Made by a program: the position numbers and the translations under genes. Positions 61,541 through 64,000 of a stretch of DNA of 64,000 nucleotides are shown one piece after another. This stretch comes from Siphlonurus alternatus (Eukaryota; Arthropoda; Insecta; Ephemeroptera; Siphlonuridae), in the NCBI GenBank assembly GCA_949825025.1, contig OX463787.1:16241707-16305706 (forward strand), read 5' to 3'. The notes under the pieces are model-generated. The model was not told the DNA's origin, made no database searches, and saw only the letters and a program-made list of their open reading frames with translations. The first letter of the stretch is position 1. Each line of letters opens with the position of its first letter.

Positions 61541-61604
61541 GTGAGTGCGAGATGGACAGCCTGCATTATTATTTCGATAGAGAACTTGGGTTCTATATTG
61601 GCGT

Positions 61605-61900
61605 CATAAAGTTAGTGCGAACCTAGTGGTAACTGCGGGAACTACGTGTGTCTGGCGAGGATTGCTGTATATGATTAACATTGTAAAATCATGTAAATGC
61701 TCTATCAGTAGCCGCAGCATAATTTTACAGAAATGACAACATCATAATTATGTCAAATACTTTCGGTAAAATATAAAAATATATTTCAACTTCGTAAGTG
61801 ATTTCTTTCGTAAAAATTTGATTATTTTTGTGATCCTCCCCATGCTATAGATTATAGGTATTGCCGTATCCTCGATGCAAAGAGCCAAATTTTCAGACGT
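61605..61900 (+). repeat. Dispersed repeat family E, copy 3 in Fas3 intron
   Basis: GTTAGTGCGAACCTAGTGGT, CAGTAGCCGCAGCATAATTT, TTCGTAAGTGATTTCTTTCG and ATTGCCGTATCCTCGATGCA in the same order as at 2060-2345. Confidence 0.68.
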
Positions 61901-61989
61901 CAGCGCCATCTCTTGGTCCTTTATGTCCTCTATAGCAATTTTTTCAGTTTTTTTCTGTTGATATGTCATAGTTTTTCTAATGCTTTAGT

Positions 61990-62130
61990 ACTAAAAATAT
62001 TTGCCTGACTGTGACGTCATAATTTTTTGCAGCATGATTTTGAAAGTGATGTATAAAAAAGATGAAAGAGGCATACAAGGTTATACAATTTTAGAGTCTG
62101 GAATTATTTTGAAATAAATATTTGTATATA
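61990..62130. repeat. Half of CRE-bearing hairpin in Fas3 intron
   Basis: TATTTGCCTGACTGTGACGT, TTTTTTGCAGCATGATTTTG and AAAG match the right half of the hairpin at 47514-47640. A single-arm relic. Confidence 0.55.
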
Positions 62131-62157
62131 AGTTGCTGTACACCCCCTGGAGGCATT

Positions 62158-62242
62158 TACTATCGGTACCAAAAAGGTGTGCCCCCACTGAATATCATAC
62201 TAGTTCCATAAGAAAATGGGCACACCTTTTTGGTTCTGATAT
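62158..62242. mobile_element. Short MITE family K, copy 3 in Fas3 intron
   Basis: TACTATCGGTACCAAAAAGG and CCTTTTTGGTTCTGATATA ends with GTGTGCCCC / GGGCACACC. The best hairpin of the three copies. Confidence 0.78.
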
Positions 62243-62490
62243 AAGTCATCATCTTCATAGTAAGAAGTTAAGGGAGTGTGGTCCATACTTAAAATACATT
62301 TTATTACTTCTTGTACTAAATAAATTGGAAATAATGTGGCATTATTGCTGCTGCAACAAAAATTTAAATATTGATACTTCATTAAAAACAGCATTGGCAT
62401 TCATTATCATTAAAAATCATTTTTGTGAACAAAATACATTTTTGTCAACAATTATAATTAACCATTAGGTTCATTTTGAATCCTCCTTTA

Positions 62491-62816
62491 ATGGACAATT
62501 TGCATGATATTTTTTTATTCCAGAAATTAATAGAGGGTACCAAATTATGCTGCTCTGAATTTTTTCAGATTTTTTGTGTCCCGGAACTATTTTTAAAAAA
62601 TTATTGAAGGTCAGTTTTATGACGTCACGGGCGTTTAGCGCCTATCTTTTTCTTAAGGACAGACTCCTCGTGACGTCATAAAATCGACTTTCAATAATTT
62701 TTTAAAAATAGTTCCTGGTTCCCGGTCTCTAAAAAATCTGAAAAAAATTCAGAGTAGAATAACTTTTCACCCTCTATCCATTTCTGCAATAAAAAAATGT
62801 CATGCAAATTGTCCAT
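62491..62816. mobile_element. MITE family D core with different ends, copy 3
   Basis: Ends ATGGACAATTTGCATGA and TCATGCAAATTGTCCAT, unlike the GAGTATCGACC ends of copies 1 and 2. The core is the same: AATAGAGGGTACC / CACCCTCTATCC, ATTTTTAAAAAATTATTGAA, TGACGTCACGG / CGTGACGTCATA, CTTTTTCTTAAGGA. It ends only 37 bp before the next Fas3 exon. Confidence 0.85.
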
Positions 62817-62853
62817 TGTTGAACAATGTTCTTACGATTGTCTATGATTACAG

Positions 62854-63038
62854 ACCCGCCTCAACCAAGCAAGACGTCGATCATCGACTTGTACAGTTTC
62901 GAGCTAGGCAAAGAGGGTCTGATTGCCGTGAACGTGAGCGCCAACCCCAACCCCACATTTGTCTGGAAGGTCGACAAGACAGAACTTGTGGAGAGGGAGA
63001 GTAATGCAGAGTATGTGGTCGAACAGGGCAGGATGATC
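62854..63038 (+). CDS. Fas3: Fasciclin 3, exon encoding most of Ig domain 3
   Basis: 185 bases, phase 1 in and phase 0 out. Junction codon TAC (Tyr): IQVR-Y-PPQPSKTSIIDLYS, then FELGKEGLIAVNVSANPNP, TFVWKVDKTELVERESNAEY and VVEQGRMI. The IAVNVSANPNPTFVWKVD run corresponds to the third, membrane-proximal Ig domain of Fas3 (A-P-x-P-x-x-x-W core). As in the insect family, this part has no cysteine, so the domain lacks the usual disulphide in the region seen. NVS is a sequon. Acceptor TGATTACAG (to 62853), donor ATC-GTGAGTA (63039). The rest of the domain, the membrane span and the tail lie past base 64000. Confidence 0.92.
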
Positions 63039-63671
63039 GTGAGTATATCTTTACATTCATATAGAAATTAACTTGGATTTTAGCATGCAAATTTTCAAGT
63101 CTATTTAAATTTAGTATAAGGCTAGTTTGACTTGCGTAGTAACTGAGGTCAATCGTTAAGTCGTTACTCTGTGTTCTACATTCGTATCCAAACTTTAATA
63201 TATAAAAATATATATATATGTTGAAAAAAAAAATGCTTTTTAGACATTAAATTTAAACACATTAAAAATTTATGAATAAAATATTTTAATTTTTTGTTTT
63301 GTTTTTGACTAGCTTTTTATGTTATAGCATTAGTATAAGTTTGTAGGTTAGCAGCCACTTTTGTAATATAGTGCTTCTAGTGCCTTGCTTGCTACCCCCA
63401 CCCTACTATACTTGTAAAACTATATGTACCTTGGGTGAAATAATAAAGAAAAATAAATATTTTTAATTTAAATTTTAAATACATTTGTATTTTATTTAAA
63501 ACTATGAAAGAGTTTTTATGTTACTGAAAGAATAATATATTCATGTGTAGAGCTCAATGTATATATTATTTTACAATTTTTTTTTACTCAATTCACTAAT
63601 TTGGATTGCAAATCAAATGTAAATCTTGTATCTTGGGTGTACCAAAGTCTTCTACTCGCAATTGTTGTAAC
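63039..63671 (+). other. Fas3 intron DNA (next exon not in window)
   Basis: No further Fas3 exon recognised. A family C end fragment (GTAACTGAGGTCAATCGTTAA) lies at about 63139-63160. Confidence 0.5.
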
Positions 63672-63985
63672 AAACCATTGTTTATAATGTCTGTCGCATG
63701 AAACCTTATTTGTTAAACATGGGACGACGTAGTGCCTAATTTTGCCACCAGAGCAGAGAACGTAATGGCATTGTTGGTGCTAGGTAACCGTTTCAACTTC
63801 ATAATTAACCGTCATTTTTCTTTAGTTAACATGTAATGGTATCTCCAAACTTCCGACCAATCAGAACGCGTAGAGTGGTCGGCTGTTTTCACCTTAAATC
63901 AACAATTGTCCCATGTTTTTCCTTTCACACGACAGACATTACACAACAATACTTTGTTTACTAACAACGAGCAGAAGATTTTTGG
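63672..63985. mobile_element. Inverted-repeat element family J, copy 2
   Basis: ACATGGGACGACGTAGTGCC, AACGTAATGGCATTGTTGG and CCATGTTTTTCCTTTCAC are the inverse of the copy at 28879-29133. It carries an extra block (about 63836-63890, CCGACCAATCAGAACGCG) absent from copy 1. Confidence 0.7.
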
Positions 63986-64000
63986 ATGTACTTAGTCTAG

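Overview
This is a window of an AT-rich eukaryotic nuclear genome, almost certainly an arthropod and probably an insect. The only gene I can identify with confidence is a partial Fasciclin 3 (Fas3) gene on the + strand. Four consecutive coding exons lie at 57654-57971, 59713-59847, 61346-61540 and 62854-63038. All four have canonical AG/GT splice sites and compatible phases. Together they encode the mature N-terminus and most of the three-immunoglobulin extracellular part of the homophilic adhesion molecule. The exon carrying the start codon and signal peptide was not found; it lies either upstream of the window or unrecognised within it. The rest of the third Ig domain, the membrane span and the cytoplasmic tail lie beyond base 64000. 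The species cannot be named from sequence alone; the Fas3 family, the base composition and the transposon load fit an insect (a hemipteran-like genome is a guess).

Bases 1 to about 57650 hold no recognisable complete gene. They are either a very long first intron of Fas3 or Fas3 upstream DNA. The stretch is densely colonised by short non-autonomous DNA transposons (MITEs), which show as long imperfect hairpins. I separate about fifteen families, most with two to eight copies in the window: TTAA-flanked elements with GGTAGAGATAAC ends, hairpins with TGACGTCA-type (CRE-like) motifs in their arms, TA-flanked elements with CAGTCAAATT ends, elements with GGGCGCGATTCACGAA ends and 3-bp flanks, and others. 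Several are nested inside one another. There is also a family of 5S-rRNA-derived SINEs (near 31.3, 36.8, 48.0 and 55.3 kb plus fragments), two tRNA-like SINE heads, and long microsatellites of (GA)n, (TA)n, (TTTA)n and CTGTCT type.

The three complete Fas3 introns are themselves packed with the same families: a nested pair of TA-flanked hairpins begins 27 bp after one donor, and a CRE-type hairpin ends 37 bp before one acceptor. Other possibly functional material is weak. There is one exon-like open stretch at about 13827-14031, a 37-codon hydrophobic small ORF at 30125-30238, and a few GC-richer patches (about 3.9-4.5 kb, 22.9-23.1 kb, 34.1-34.4 kb, 52.2-52.3 kb) that might be promoters or untranslated exons but carry no decisive signal.

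I found no rRNA gene, intact tRNA gene, CRISPR array, retroviral gene or transposase ORF. The most unusual structure is the modular make-up of the MITEs: shared ends on different cores, shared cores under different ends, and recurrent CRE-like motifs.
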